From: Deltaproteobacteria bacterium
GTDB lineage: Bacteria; Desulfobacterota; DSM-4660; Desulfatiglandales; Desulfatiglandaceae
Direction: 5' to 3'
Assembly (NCBI GenBank): GCA_019307945.1
Contig: JAFDIS010000013.1
Location: 1 to 57,505 of the forward strand
DNA length: 57,505 bases
In this document: one piece after another, positions 16,671-25,296 of the stretch
Layout of the letters: every line of letters begins with the position of its first letter
Position numbering within the stretch: the stretch's first letter is position 1
Made by a program: the position numbers and the translations under genes
The notes under the pieces: generated by a model
The model's database searches: none
What the model saw: the letters and a program-made list of their open reading frames with translations, nothing else
Told to the model about the DNA's origin: nothing

Positions 16671-17504
16671 TCACGCCTGGCACTGACAGGTGTGCTGCTC
16701 GTAGGCCAGGGCCTCTTCCTCCTTGTAGGAGGACAAGCGCTGCATGAGCTCGTCGAAGTCCACCTGGTGGCCGTCGAACTCCGGGCCGTCCACGCAAGCG
16801 AACTTGGTCTCGCCGCCCACGGTGACACGGCAGCAGCCGCACATGCCCGTGCCGTCCACCATGATGGGGTTGAGGCTCACCATGGTCTTCACCTTGTACT
16901 CGGCGGTGAGCTTGCAGAGGAACTTCATCATGGGCACCGGCCCGATGCCCACCACCAGTTTCACGTCCTTCTCTTCGAGAATCTGCTTGAGCACCTCGGT
17001 GACAAAGCCGTGGTGGCCGTAAGAGCCGTCGTCCGTGCACACGTGAAGCTCGTGGCTGGCCGCCTTCATCTTGTCCTCCAGGATGAGAAGGTCCTTGGTC
17101 CGGGCGCCTATAACGGCTATGACGTGGTTGCCCAGATCCTTGAGGCCCCGGGTGATGGGGTGGAGCACCGCCACGCCCGTGCCGCCGCCCACGCAGACCA
17201 CGGTGCCCAGCTTTTCCAAATGGGTGGGGCTTCCCAGGGGGCCGATGACGTCCTGGAACTGCTCGCCCCTCTGCATGGACTTGAACAGGGCCGTGGATTT
17301 CCCCACCACCTGGTAGATGATGGTGATTGTCCCCTTGGTGGGGTCCGTGTCGGCCATTGTGAGGGGAATGCGCTCCCCTGTTTCGTTGGCCTTCAGGATG
17401 ACAAACTGGCCAGGTTTGGCCTTGCGGGCGATGAGGGGGGCACTGATCTCGTTGAGCACCACCGTGCCTCCGGCCATTTCTTCCCGTCGCAATATCTCGA
17501 ACAT
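16671..17504 (-). CDS. nfnA: NfnA-like ferredoxin-NADP reductase subunit
   Basis: 277 residues. A ferredoxin reductase-type FAD domain (about 1-95, with RIPLTMADTD), an NAD-binding domain (CVGGGTGVAVLHPI) and a C-terminal [2Fe-2S] site (GTGMCGCCRVTVGGETKFACVDGPEFDGH) match the NfnA/dihydroorotate dehydrogenase electron-transfer type. GGAGGT lies 6 bases before the ATG. It is followed by nfnB after 68 bases, the standard nfnAB order. The complex couples NADH and reduced ferredoxin to NADP reduction. Confidence 0.88.
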   Translation of the reverse strand: MFEILRREEMAGGTVVLNEISAPLIARKAKPGQFVILKANETGERIPLTMADTDPTKGTITIIYQVVGKSTALFKSMQRGEQFQDVIGPLGSPTHLEKLGTVVCVGGGTGVAVLHPITRGLKDLGNHVIAVIGARTKDLLILEDKMKAASHELHVCTDDGSYGHHGFVTEVLKQILEEKDVKLVVGIGPVPMMKFLCKLTAEYKVKTMVSLNPIMVDGTGMCGCCRVTVGGETKFACVDGPEFDGHQVDFDELMQRLSSYKEEEALAYEQHTCQCQA

Positions 17505-17560
17505 CTCATGACCTCCGCATAAATTTTTATTCGTGTCTCCTTATCACAGGGCGCGGAAGG

Positions 17561-18075
17561 GTGTCAAAGGAAACCATCACCATCTGGAGCTGCTTGACCT
17601 GCGCCCAGTGCGGTGTCCGTTGCCCCGCGAACATCGATTTTCCTGATTTTGTCCGCCGCATGAGGGACCGGGCCCACGGCCTGGGCTACGACGGTGTCCG
17701 GCGCACAACGCTATGCTGCAGACCGTCACGGCCATTCAGGCCCAGGGCGCCCATCAGAAACGCACCGCCTGGGTGGGGGACGGTAAGATCGCACAAAAAG
17801 GCGACGTGTTTTATTTCGTGGGCTGAAGCCCCTATTTCGACGTGGTCTTTCGGGACATAGGAGCGGGTTCTGTCCGGAACACGCGCAATATCCTGGAAAT
17901 CCTCAACCGCGCGGGTATCGAACCCGTGGTGAGCGACGAGGAGAGTGGGGCCACCAACGTGCCCGGCGTGTTCGCAGGCGGCGACGTGGTCAGCAGGCCC
18001 CATATCGCCATCCGGGCCAAGCTGTCGCGGGAAATTGAGTCTCTCGGCAAGAAACTGGATCGAGAGATTCTCTGA
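17561..18075 (+). pseudogene. Decayed HdrD-like Fe-S oxidoreductase relic with a selenocysteine-type TGA
   Basis: Frame 1 (from GTG 17561 to about 17700) encodes the end of a ferredoxin domain (SCLTCAQCGVRCPANIDF). A one-base frameshift near 17701 then moves to the frame that continues with AHNAMLQTVTAIQAQ and VFYFVG-TGA-SPYFDVVF to SDEE. In HdrB/HdrD CCG-domain proteins this TGA position is the first ligand Cys. At about 17944 the sequence jumps to an unrelated tail with VPGVFAGGDVV, typical of GltD/HdrA flavoproteins, and ends at 18075. Frameshift, missing CCG half and chimeric tail make it a pseudogene. It is transcribed away from nfnA. Confidence 0.72.
17824..17861 (+). other. Selenocysteine TGA with SECIS-like hairpin in the relic
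   Basis: After TGA 17824-17826 there are 17 bases and then GGTC (17844-17847). GGTC lies in the loop of a possible hairpin with the CGA/TCG core (17838-17840 and 17850-17852) extended by G.U pairs; CCTAT/ATAGG (17831-17835 and 17857-17861) can form an alternative outer stem. Bacterial SECIS elements sit directly after UGA with a GU in the apical loop. Folding was done by eye only. Confidence 0.5.
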
Positions 18076-18103
18076 CCCGGCTTCCCACCCGAGCCAAATC
18101 CGG

Positions 18104-18158
18104 AGCCCCCGGAGACGCGACCCTCAGCACTGTCTCGAAATCGCGGGCGCCGGGGGCT
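18104..18158 (+). terminator. Long hairpin terminator after the HdrD-like relic
   Basis: A 9-bp perfect stem AGCCCCCGG/CCGGGGGCT (18104-18112 and 18150-18158) with an inner GCGA/TCGC pairing is followed by TTCGTTT. It survives downstream of the relic and implies the ancestral gene was transcribed rightward. The remaining bases to 18224 show nothing else. Confidence 0.55.
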
Positions 18159-18224
18159 TTCGTTTCATGCATAAACTTTAGGCCGGCCCCACCTTCCCCT
18201 CTTCTCCCCGGCTCGGTTCAACAT

Positions 18225-18569
18225 TCAGGCAAGCACCTCTTCCAGGTCTTCGAAGGCATCCTCGATGAGATAGAGGACCTGGTCCAGTTCGTTCAACCGC
18301 CTGGCCAGGAGGTGCTCCCGGGCCTGGGCCTTCAATGAGACCAGGCGCTCCACATGGACCCCGAGCCTTGACCGGATGTTTTCCACCACGTTCGGATCTT
18401 CGTGAATGTCCGCCACATCATCGATCAGGTCGTAGAGTGAGACGTCGCGCTCGGCAAGTTCCGGACGACCCACCTGGTGGAGCATGCCGGCAGTGCCTGG
18501 AAAGAGTTCGATAAAGGGCTTTTCGTAAAAAGGGATCAGGCGGATGTCAATCTGCATGCACCGGCTCAT
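18225..18569 (-). CDS. Small protein of unknown function downstream of GNAT
   Basis: 114 residues, acidic, largely helical, no signal peptide or membrane span. The C-terminal half (about 65-114) is a coiled-coil-like helix rich in Leu and Glu. GGGGGTGA lies about 8 bases before the ATG, and the start is 6 bases after the GNAT stop, so the two form an operon. No family recognised. Confidence 0.6.
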   Translation of the reverse strand: MSRCMQIDIRLIPFYEKPFIELFPGTAGMLHQVGRPELAERDVSLYDLIDDVADIHEDPNVVENIRSRLGVHVERLVSLKAQAREHLLARRLNELDQVLYLIEDAFEDLEEVLA

Positions 18570-18575
18570 AGAAAA

Positions 18576-19229
18576 TCACCCCCGGGTTCCTTCACGACCG
18601 GGAACCCCGCGCGGCGGGGCCTCCGGATCCACGGACACGAGGCGCTTTCGAAGCTCAAGGGCCTCCTGGCCGTTTGGATAAAAATCCTGCCTCCTGCCCA
18701 CGAGTTCGTAACCCCTCCGGGCGAAGAGTTTTCGGGCACGCAGGTTTCCCGAGGCCGTATGAAGCACCAGGGTCTCCGCCCCGAGACTCAGAGCCGCCTC
18801 CTCGGCTGTCCGAAGCAGAAAAGGCCCCACCCCGCGGCCCTGCTCGGCCGGAGACACGGCGATTGCCAGGAGTTCCGCATCCCGGGGACTGAAGGAAGAA
18901 CCAATGGAAGGCCCCACCATGGCAAAGCCCACCGGCCTTCGTCCTTCCACCGCGATCAGGGTCACGGTAAGCCCCAGATCGAACCACTGCCGCAGGATGC
19001 GATCATAAGGGCCGTACACCCGGAACACGCTACGGCTCACCTTTTTCACAAATGAGAAGTCCTGGGGCCGGGCCATCCGCACGCGAAACAGGCCCGGTCC
19101 GGCCCCACCCCGAACGGTTCTGCCGGGGGCTGAGGGGATCGGCGCATTCCCGCTCCGGCGGGCGCGCCTCAAGCGGTCCATACGTTTGTGCTCTCCGTAT
19201 TTTCCAAACCTTCCACGATTGCCCATCAC
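18576..19229 (-). CDS. GNAT-family acetyltransferase, RimI-like
   Basis: 217 residues as the full frame; internal ATGs (19181 and later) may be the true start because the first 45 residues are basic low-complexity sequence. The acetyl-CoA site is clear: ELLAIAVSPAEQGRGVGPFLL with the Q/R-x-x-G-x-G/A loop, then the C-terminal NLRARKLFARRGYELVGRRQDFYP segment that is typical of RimI N-alpha-acetyltransferases. The substrate could be a protein N-terminus or a small molecule. It is co-transcribed with the small gene at 18225. Confidence 0.85.
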   Translation of the reverse strand: MMGNRGRFGKYGEHKRMDRLRRARRSGNAPIPSAPGRTVRGGAGPGLFRVRMARPQDFSFVKKVSRSVFRVYGPYDRILRQWFDLGLTVTLIAVEGRRPVGFAMVGPSIGSSFSPRDAELLAIAVSPAEQGRGVGPFLLRTAEEAALSLGAETLVLHTASGNLRARKLFARRGYELVGRRQDFYPNGQEALELRKRLVSVDPEAPPRGVPGREGTRG

Positions 19230-19288
19230 CCTAAGGGTCGAAAAGGCCCGAACGTGCCATGCGGCGCATGCCTCTACCTGGACACCAT

Positions 19289-20338
19289 CTATTCCAAAAT
19301 CCGCCAGAACGGGGCCTGGGAGTCCCGGGCTTGCTCCATGACTCTGCCAGTAAGCCCGGGGTCCGCCCCGGAGAGCAGCGCCTGCTTGTCACACTGCGTC
19401 TGATCGCTCAGTTCCCGGAGGACCGCCTTGACCGATTCTCTCAGCCCCGACAGGTGATATCCTCCCTCCAGGGTCACCACCAGCTTCCCGCCGCAGGAGG
19501 CATCCGCCAGGTCCATGACCGATCTGGTAAGACCGGCAAATCCCTCGGGCGTGACACGCATCCCGCCCAGGGGATCGCCTTCATAGATGTCGAATCCCGC
19601 CGAGACCAGGATCAATCCGGGGTCGAAGGACCTTCCGATCGGCGCAAGGACCTGTTCGAAGATGGCCATGTATTCACCGTCGCCATGGCCCACGGAGAGC
19701 GGAATGTTCACCGTGAATCCCAGGCCGTCACCAACGCCTGTCTGGGCCGCGCTGCCCGTACCGGGATAATAGGGAAACTGGTGCGTGGAAAAGTATAGGA
19801 CCGTGGAGTCATCTTCGAAGGCGTGCTGCGTGCCGTTTCCGTGGTGAAGATCCCAGTCGATAATGAGGACCCGCTCGATCCCGTGACTTCGTTGAGCGTA
19901 CCTGGCGGCGATCACCACATTGTTGAAAAGGCAAAAACCCATGGCCCGTTCACGCTCAGCATGGTGACCGGGGGGCCTCACCAGGGCAAAGGCATTGTCC
20001 AGTTCCCCTTCAAGCACCCGGGAGACCGCCTCGCAAAGCCCCCCCGCGGCCAGGAGGGCCGCATCATAAGAGCCGGGTGAGGTGGCCGTGTCCGGATCCA
20101 GGGATACGAAATCCCGCCCCCGGGTAGCCGCCACCCGCTCCAGGTATCGCGGCGTGTGAAACGAGAGGAGTTCTTCCTCCGTGGCCTCCCTCGTGGGAAT
20201 CTCGTGAAAGGCCCCCGCCATGTCGGACCCGTCCAGCATGTCGTAGATGACCCGGAGCCTATCCGGGCTCTCCGGATGCCCGACCCCGGGCAGGTGGTCC
20301 ATGAATCGCACATCTCTTACTATTCCGGTCCTTCTCAT
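19289..20338 (-). CDS. Histone deacetylase-superfamily (AcuC/AphA-like) amidohydrolase
   Basis: 349 residues. Class II HDAC-like motifs are visible: VRPPGHHAERERAMGFCLFNN with the His pair, IIDWDLHHGNGTQHAF with the zinc Asp and His, STHQFPYYPGTG, the zinc Asp in VSAGFDIYEGDPLGG and LEGGYHLSGL. Bacterial members deacetylate acetyl-lysine proteins (AcuC) or acetylpolyamines (AphA) using zinc. Its proximity to a GNAT gene on the same strand is suggestive of an acetylation/deacetylation pair, but the 59-base gap and lack of other evidence leave this as a guess. Confidence 0.92.
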   Translation of the reverse strand: MRRTGIVRDVRFMDHLPGVGHPESPDRLRVIYDMLDGSDMAGAFHEIPTREATEEELLSFHTPRYLERVAATRGRDFVSLDPDTATSPGSYDAALLAAGGLCEAVSRVLEGELDNAFALVRPPGHHAERERAMGFCLFNNVVIAARYAQRSHGIERVLIIDWDLHHGNGTQHAFEDDSTVLYFSTHQFPYYPGTGSAAQTGVGDGLGFTVNIPLSVGHGDGEYMAIFEQVLAPIGRSFDPGLILVSAGFDIYEGDPLGGMRVTPEGFAGLTRSVMDLADASCGGKLVVTLEGGYHLSGLRESVKAVLRELSDQTQCDKQALLSGADPGLTGRVMEQARDSQAPFWRILE

Positions 20339-20491
20339 CTGTCCACTCCGACCTCCTTACCGTTTTCAACTCCCCGCCGGCCCCGGCGGGAATGCCCGCA
20401 ATCCACAGGGCGGGCAACGCGAAAGATCCGCGGCGGCCCTTGATCCCCGGCTGCTTTGTGTATAAATTACGGCATCCGGGGGAGCATTGCC

Positions 20492-20809
20492 ATGTTTTTT
20501 TTCGTTGCGGGAGTCCAGCCCAAGACGGTCAAACTTGAAGATCGACCGAGGCTGTGCCGGACCTGCGGCCTGCATCAGGCCAGACTCGTTCGGATCGATC
20601 ATTATCTTTCTCTTTTTTTTGTGCCCCTCCTGCGCGTGAAAAAGGGCGAAATCGTCCTGCGGTGCGAGCGTTGCGGCGCCATGTCTCGTCCCGGGGAAGC
20701 GACCGCCCGGGAGAGCCCGCACGCAGACCCTCGTGTGTGCAGATCCTGCGGGGCGCCCCTGGAATCTGGTTTCCGCTACTGCCCTCAGTGCGGGAAACCC
20801 GTCCCTTGA
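20492..20809 (+). CDS. Double zinc-ribbon small protein
   Basis: 105 residues from ATG 20492 (GGGGGAG upstream); the frame is open further upstream but without a ribosome site. A zinc ribbon built from CRTCG (about residue 24) and CERCG (about 60), with a hydrophobic FFVPLL stretch between, is followed by a second ribbon (CRSCG...CPQCG) at the C-terminus. Such proteins often sit at membranes or in complexes. The function is unknown. Confidence 0.7.
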   Translation: MFFFVAGVQPKTVKLEDRPRLCRTCGLHQARLVRIDHYLSLFFVPLLRVKKGEIVLRCERCGAMSRPGEATARESPHADPRVCRSCGAPLESGFRYCPQCGKPVP

Positions 20810-20833
20810 AGGTCCAGCGGCCCTGAATTTCCG

Positions 20834-20861
20834 CTTGGTCCAGGCCTTTTCTTGGACCGAG
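20834..20861. repeat. 9-bp inverted repeat between the zinc-ribbon gene and mdh
   Basis: CTTGGTCCA and TGGACCGAG (20834-20842 and 20853-20861, one G.U pair, 10-base loop). It lies immediately before the -35 box of mdh and could be the terminator of the upstream gene (no U-tract follows) or an operator. Confidence 0.5.
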
Positions 20862-20864
20862 GCG

Positions 20865-21921
<1,057 letters not shown>

Positions 21922-22141
21922 GCCCCTTCGGCCTGCCTTTCACCCGCCGCCCGGCGGATGGGAGTCGCTTTCCTCAAGACTTCACCTGCCGGGGGGCACT
22001 CCCGATCGTCCCCTATTCGATCGGCCGCCGGGCTCGATGCGCGTCGGACTCCTGCCCCAGGTCCCCGTTGCCCCTTTGGCTGGGGCGCGGCCTCCTGCGA
22101 TGAAGGCCCCCTGAGATAGAGCCCCCGGGTCCAGGTGTTGC

Positions 22142-23419
22142 CTATCGTGCCCCTCGGCCACCGCCCTGGCTTCCGAACGGCCGGTAGAGGGGATCTCCCA
22201 CCAGAACCATCTGCCAGGACAGAAAAGGTAATGAGAGCATATAGCACTCTGCCAGGGTAGCCCGGCCCTCCACCAGCAAACCGAAAAAGGCCTCGGGCAA
22301 GGGGAATGCCTGCACATAGGGCTCCCCCACCGGGCCCAGCGTGGCAGCCACTCCGTCTTCCAGCATCCGCTTGCACCATACCTGGCTGTTTTTCCCCCGC
22401 ATTGTGGCGCACTCGGAGCTTGCGATGTGAAACCCCACCGCTCCCGGCCTCCAGTCAAACGCATCCACATACCGCGCCAGACTGTACCAGCCGCAATAGA
22501 GGGCCGCGTCCGGGCAGTCGCCCGCCTGGAAGAGTTCGGGCCTGTCGTTCACCACCACCTTCAACCGCCCGGTCTTTCGAACCCTTTCCGCCGCCAGGTG
22601 GATGGAGAGATCATAAAACCCGTACCCCATCCCCGTCTTCTTGGCGTGGGCTTTATCCGGCCTGGGCCAGCGGGCATCGAAGTAAGCCGTCCCCGAAAGG
22701 CCCCTCTTTTCCGCCTCCAGGCCGTCACGGACGATCCGCCGCACCACATCCTCGGAAGGACCATCCAGCCTGCTCACCATCAGGACGCGGTCTCTTGGGA
22801 TGGACAGCTTTCGCTTCCTGAAACCGAGGAACAGGGGATTGGGGATCCAGCCCTTGAGCGGATAGTCTTGCACGCGAATCAGGGTCAGTTCCGAATCAAA
22901 CGAAGAGCGGTAGTCTGTTTTGGTGAGCGTAAGGATCCGGCCTCCCAGTCGAGCGATCTCCTTCTGAAGGCGGGCCTTTTCCTTTTTCTCTTCCGCGGCC
23001 AGGGCCTTGAGGCTTTCCCTCAAGGCCTTTTGCTTTTCCCTGAGCGATTTCACTTCCCGCCTTTCCTCCCGGCTCAGGGAGGGAGGCGCGATCTTGAGCG
23101 GGAGCCCGAAGACGGTCACCAGGCAGCGAATATTCCACAGCGGGTCTTGCTTCTTGAGATATTCCCTGACCCTCGGGACCACCTTGCGCTCATACTCTTC
23201 CCGGGAACAGGTCTCCTTGTCCGTGATCCAGAGTTCCAGCAGGTTTCGGGCAGGGATGCCGCGCAGTCTCATGTATTCCCGCGCAAGGCCCACGCTCGCC
23301 CGCGCATTCTTGTTGGCGAGAACCAGCACCTGCTCGGGACCCAGGGCTGATGCCGACGGTATCCACCCGAGGAGCAGACTCAACACCCCGATCAGACGGC
23401 AAAACCGTTTTTTGGGCAT
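22142..23419 (-). CDS. Exported TIGR03790-like protein
   Basis: 425 residues from ATG 23419 (AGGA upstream), 13 bases after the carboxyltransferase gene. A signal peptide (LIGVLSLLLGWIPSASA) is followed by EQVLVLANKNARASVGLAREYM and RGIPARNLL. This beginning is typical of the TIGR03790 family of exported proteins of unknown function found in deltaproteobacteria and Planctomycetes. A charged coiled-coil insertion lies at about residues 120-170. The ATLGPVGEPYV and GDPLYRPF segments near the C-terminus are also typical of that family. The 220 bases between this gene and mdh (21922-22141) are convergent spacer with no recognised element. Confidence 0.75.
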   Translation of the reverse strand: MPKKRFCRLIGVLSLLLGWIPSASALGPEQVLVLANKNARASVGLAREYMRLRGIPARNLLELWITDKETCSREEYERKVVPRVREYLKKQDPLWNIRCLVTVFGLPLKIAPPSLSREERREVKSLREKQKALRESLKALAAEEKKEKARLQKEIARLGGRILTLTKTDYRSSFDSELTLIRVQDYPLKGWIPNPLFLGFRKRKLSIPRDRVLMVSRLDGPSEDVVRRIVRDGLEAEKRGLSGTAYFDARWPRPDKAHAKKTGMGYGFYDLSIHLAAERVRKTGRLKVVVNDRPELFQAGDCPDAALYCGWYSLARYVDAFDWRPGAVGFHIASSECATMRGKNSQVWCKRMLEDGVAATLGPVGEPYVQAFPLPEAFFGLLVEGRATLAECYMLSLPFLSWQMVLVGDPLYRPFGSQGGGRGAR

Positions 23420-23432
23420 ACCGCGATTCCTT

Positions 23433-25241
23433 TCACCCCCCGTGCCGCTTCCTCCCTCCCCTTTTCCCCGGCGGTCCGGAGATCCGGGAATAAAAGTCCA
23501 GGTACCGGGCCAAGGCATTCTTCATGTCCCTGCGGTGGCGGACCTCCTGGATACCGCGGATGTCCCGGTAGAAATCCAGGCGGTCGTAGATGGCGGGAGA
23601 AAGAGGATGAAGGGTCCGGGCCCGGAGGGCCTCTTCCGGGGCCGTCAACCCATGGGCTTTCATTACCCTTGGGCCCGTAAGTGAAACCAGGGCCCCCGGC
23701 TCCGCAATGGTAATATCTCCCAGGGCCGCGTAGCTGCAAACCACTGCGCCGGTACAGGGATTCGCCAACAAGGAAAAATAGGGCAGACCGCGGCCTTTCA
23801 GGCGAAGGATCGCCTCCACGGTCTTCACTGTCTGCAACAGGGCCGAGGCCCCCTCGTAGAGCCTCGCGCCGGTGGAACAGGACAGGCTCACCAGGGGGAG
23901 GTTTTCCTGGATCGCGTAATCCACCGCCCTTCGCAGTTTTTCTCCGAAGACAACGCCCATGGAGCCTCCGCAGAAATAGAACTCGCCCACGGCCATCACC
24001 ACCGGGTAGTGGTGTATCCCTGCGCTTCCCACCACCAGGGATTCCTTGAACGGTGAGCGTCCTTGCTGTCGGGCCAGGAAGTCGCGGTAGTTGCGGGTGA
24101 TCCATTTTTCCTCCACCAACTGGTCCACGGACAGGTCCCGGTAGAGTTCATGGAACGTCCCACTATCCGCCAGGCAGTCGATCCACCCGGAGGCACCCAT
24201 GACATATGTGTGCCCGCACTCAGGGCAGACGTGAAAATGCTCCACGAAGTCCTGGACCGAAATCCGTTTCCCGCACCCTTGTGCCTCGCATAGGAAGAAT
24301 TCCGACCCCTTTTCCCCTTTCATGACCCCATAGTCGTCCGGGAGCTCCAGGGCGCTGGAAAACCGCTGGATTTCCAGTTGCGGGGGTGACTTTCGGAGCG
24401 CCTTCTTGATGGGCTTTTCCACGTACCGCCTGATGTCGTGTAGCCTTCCGCTGCCGCGGGTGGCGCCGTATTTCTTGGCCCTGGCCCGGCGTTTCCTCAC
24501 CAGTCTCTTGATCCTGGACCGGGAAAGGTCCTTGACGACGCGGGTTAGAAATTCTCTGGTGTTTTCCGCCAAGCGGTCGGCGTCTCCCACCATTTCCGGC
24601 GAAGGGACGATGCGATGGACCGCTCCCAGTTGCTTGAGTTCCCGGGCCGTTGGTTTCAGGATGGTCAGGGCGTCACGGATTCGGGCCGGATCCCCGAGCA
24701 CCACCGAAGCCATGATCTCAGGGGGTGCCGCAGGGAACAGGGCGTCTTCCAACTGCCCGCTCACATCCGCCACCTGGAGCGCCGCCGCGCCCGGGCCGCA
24801 GGCTTCTCCCAGGACCAGGGAGATGGTCCGGACGGGGAGCGTGAGAAATTCCTTTATCAGCCGGGCAATGAAGAACACCTGAAAGCCCTGAGCAGATTCC
24901 ACCGAAGGGTCGGCTCCAGGCGTGTCCACGATGGAAAGGAGGAAGGTCTGCTGAGTATCGGACGCCTTGACCCTGTCCAAGAAATCCAGGATCCTTCCAT
25001 GCTCACCCGCGGTTAGCATGCCCCCCTGCGCCGGGTCTTTTCGTCCCCCACGGTCTCGTTTCTGGGCGATGACATAGAGATCCTTTTCCAGGAACCTGGC
25101 CTTGCCCGCCAAAAGTGATTCCCCCTGGCCCTCGAAAGGCTCGAAGTCCGGAAAAAGCCTTGCCAGGAGGTCCTGGGCCCCGGGCCGCGAAGGATCTCTG
25201 ACGCGATTCTGGAAGAGGTGGACAGGGTCAGGTTTGGCCAT
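23433..25241 (-). CDS. Acetyl-CoA carboxylase carboxyltransferase, fused alpha-beta (AccA-AccD order)
   Basis: 602 residues. Residues about 90-240 match the alpha subunit crotonase fold but are divergent (LLSIVDTPGADPS, GEACGPGAAAL). Residues about 310-590 match the beta subunit, with a zinc site (Cys about 318, 323, 339, 342; the first pair spaced C-x4-C rather than C-x2-C), KESLVVGSAG, the FCGGSMGVVFGEKL segment and GARLYEGASALLQTVKT. The reaction moves carboxyl from biotin to acetyl-CoA to make malonyl-CoA. Fused carboxyltransferases normally run beta then alpha; here the order is reversed. Because of the divergent alpha half, it could serve another acyl-CoA. Confidence 0.85.
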   Translation of the reverse strand: MAKPDPVHLFQNRVRDPSRPGAQDLLARLFPDFEPFEGQGESLLAGKARFLEKDLYVIAQKRDRGGRKDPAQGGMLTAGEHGRILDFLDRVKASDTQQTFLLSIVDTPGADPSVESAQGFQVFFIARLIKEFLTLPVRTISLVLGEACGPGAAALQVADVSGQLEDALFPAAPPEIMASVVLGDPARIRDALTILKPTARELKQLGAVHRIVPSPEMVGDADRLAENTREFLTRVVKDLSRSRIKRLVRKRRARAKKYGATRGSGRLHDIRRYVEKPIKKALRKSPPQLEIQRFSSALELPDDYGVMKGEKGSEFFLCEAQGCGKRISVQDFVEHFHVCPECGHTYVMGASGWIDCLADSGTFHELYRDLSVDQLVEEKWITRNYRDFLARQQGRSPFKESLVVGSAGIHHYPVVMAVGEFYFCGGSMGVVFGEKLRRAVDYAIQENLPLVSLSCSTGARLYEGASALLQTVKTVEAILRLKGRGLPYFSLLANPCTGAVVCSYAALGDITIAEPGALVSLTGPRVMKAHGLTAPEEALRARTLHPLSPAIYDRLDFYRDIRGIQEVRHRRDMKNALARYLDFYSRISGPPGKRGGRKRHGG

Positions 25242-25296
25242 TTGGCGATTTCCGTTTCGCCCGGGAGAGATGAGAGGATCGCTGCCTGGACGGCAG

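Noticed and set aside
13370-16686. Long plus-strand ORFs of 545 and 624 codons opposite purB and nfnB
   Set aside because: Shadows of the real minus-strand genes, which have clear family motifs; in GC-rich genomes antisense frames stay open by codon bias. The antisense products have no recognisable motif.
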